Below, one piece after another: positions 4,549 through 5,071 of a DNA stretch of 5,071 bases; the stretch's first letter is position 1; the number at the start of each line of letters is the position of its first letter. Origin of the DNA: an uncultured Nitrososphaerales archaeon (GTDB lineage Archaea; Thermoproteota; Nitrososphaeria; Nitrososphaerales; JAAOZN01). Where the stretch lies: NCBI GenBank assembly GCA_938029515.1, contig CALJAQ010000187.1:1-5071 (forward strand), in the 5' to 3' direction. Both the position numbers and the translations under genes were made by a program. The notes under the pieces are model-generated. The model was not told the origin of the DNA. It was given only the letters and a program-made list of their open reading frames with translations, and ran no database searches.

Positions 4549-5071
4549 ATGGTAGGTTGTTTGATCGACGATTTGAATGTAGAGGATGTAGTTCGCGCAT
4601 ATAGGCAGGAGGTCTACACATACATAGATGAGAAGCTCCCCAAGTCCCATAATCATTCTGATGTTAAAACCTTTTACGGGATGCTAAGGGACTACCCTTC
4701 AAGGCCTAGCAAAGGGTTGAGGGCTGCTTTATGCATGCTTACGTGCGAAGCTTTCGGTGGTCAAAGAAGTGTCTGCATACCTACCGCTGCAGCTATAGAG
4801 ATCTTTCAGAGCTGGGTTCTGATACATGATGATATCGAAGATGATTCTGAGATGAGAAGAGGGCAGCCTGTGCTGCATAGAAAATTCGGTATACCTATGG
4901 CAATCAACGTGGGTGATGCGCTGCATGGGAAGATGTGGGAGATCCTACTTGAGAACAAGAGATACGTCGGTGAGAGTAAGACTTTAACGATCCTCGGAGA
5001 GTTCTGCAAGATGGTAAATGAGACTACAGAGGGGCAGCACCTCGAGTTAACTTGGGTCAGTAAGAAAAGAT
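4549..5071 (+). CDS. Isoprenyl (polyprenyl) diphosphate synthase, N-terminal part (runs off the right edge)
   Basis: 174 codons are visible, about half of the usual 300-350 residues. The enzyme condenses isopentenyl diphosphate onto an allylic diphosphate; in archaea this makes the geranylgeranyl or farnesylgeranyl chains of ether lipids. R52-PSK-G-LR58 is the early conserved block (usually G-KR.RP or RPSKG-LR) that binds isopentenyl diphosphate. HDDIEDDSEMRRGQP (93-107) holds the first aspartate-rich motif, D94-D95-I-E-D98, which binds magnesium and the allylic substrate; LH..FG and AINVGDAL follow, then EGQHLEL (161-167), the conserved GQ helix. The second aspartate-rich motif lies beyond the window. 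ATG 4549 is the first start after the in-frame TAA at 4537; TTG 4561 or 4573 would suit a TATA-like TATTAAA at 4534-4540 better. Chain length cannot be set with certainty: the residues before DDxxD (QSWVLIH) are mid-sized. Family certain, product length unknown. Confidence 0.92.
   Translation, partial: MVGCLIDDLNVEDVVRAYRQEVYTYIDEKLPKSHNHSDVKTFYGMLRDYPSRPSKGLRAALCMLTCEAFGGQRSVCIPTAAAIEIFQSWVLIHDDIEDDSEMRRGQPVLHRKFGIPMAINVGDALHGKMWEILLENKRYVGESKTLTILGEFCKMVNETTEGQHLELTWVSKKR

Noticed and set aside
4729..5009. Two minus-strand frames of 65-67 codons opposite the isoprenyl diphosphate synthase.
   Set aside because: They mirror a gene with clear catalytic motifs and have no features of their own.

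Overview
The window looks archaeal, most likely from the TACK branch (Thaumarchaeota/Aigarchaeota-like); that placement is an inference. The supporting signs are a type II (archaeal/eukaryotic) methionine aminopeptidase, a DUF1512-family protein (an archaeal family), a stand-alone 5S rRNA gene with its own archaeal TATA box, an isoprenyl diphosphate synthase of the kind that makes archaeal lipid chains, and few Shine-Dalgarno sites. Several starts instead lie about 25-28 bp from a TATA-like element, as expected for leaderless transcripts.

Layout. 1-441 (minus): N-terminal part of an amino-acid/polyamine (APC) permease that runs off the left edge. 442-501: short divergent promoter region. 502-1401 (plus): tandem-domain universal stress protein with degenerate nucleotide-binding loops. 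About 1437-2330 (plus): methionine aminopeptidase, probably starting at a TTG just after the stress-protein gene. 2320-2526 and 2529-3632/3641 (minus): a 68-residue zinc-ribbon protein and a DUF1512 membrane-anchored protein, 2 nt apart and very likely co-transcribed; the zinc-ribbon gene overlaps the aminopeptidase tail-to-tail by 11 bp. 3714-3832 (minus): 5S rRNA, with a TATA box centred 28 bp upstream. 3841-4548: about 700 bp with no intact gene. 4549-5071 (plus): N-terminal part of the isoprenyl diphosphate synthase, running off the right edge.

The 700-bp gap is the least ordinary part. On the plus strand it carries short stop-free stretches with protein-like translations that jump between frames, suggesting one or more decayed genes. 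It ends in a long imperfect inverted repeat (outer limits 4407-4534) whose core is a 15-bp stem with one G-U pair, directly in front of the isoprenyl diphosphate synthase. It also holds a smaller 10-bp hairpin and a perfect 14-bp palindrome.

Functionally the window mixes transport and stress response (permease with a Usp partner), nascent-protein processing (aminopeptidase), ribosome structure (5S rRNA), membrane lipid synthesis (isoprenyl diphosphate synthase) and a conserved pair of unknown function. I see no CRISPR array, intact mobile element or tRNA, and no clear new multi-gene system. The best leads are the decayed gene and hairpin region and the DUF1512/zinc-ribbon pair beside 5S rRNA.
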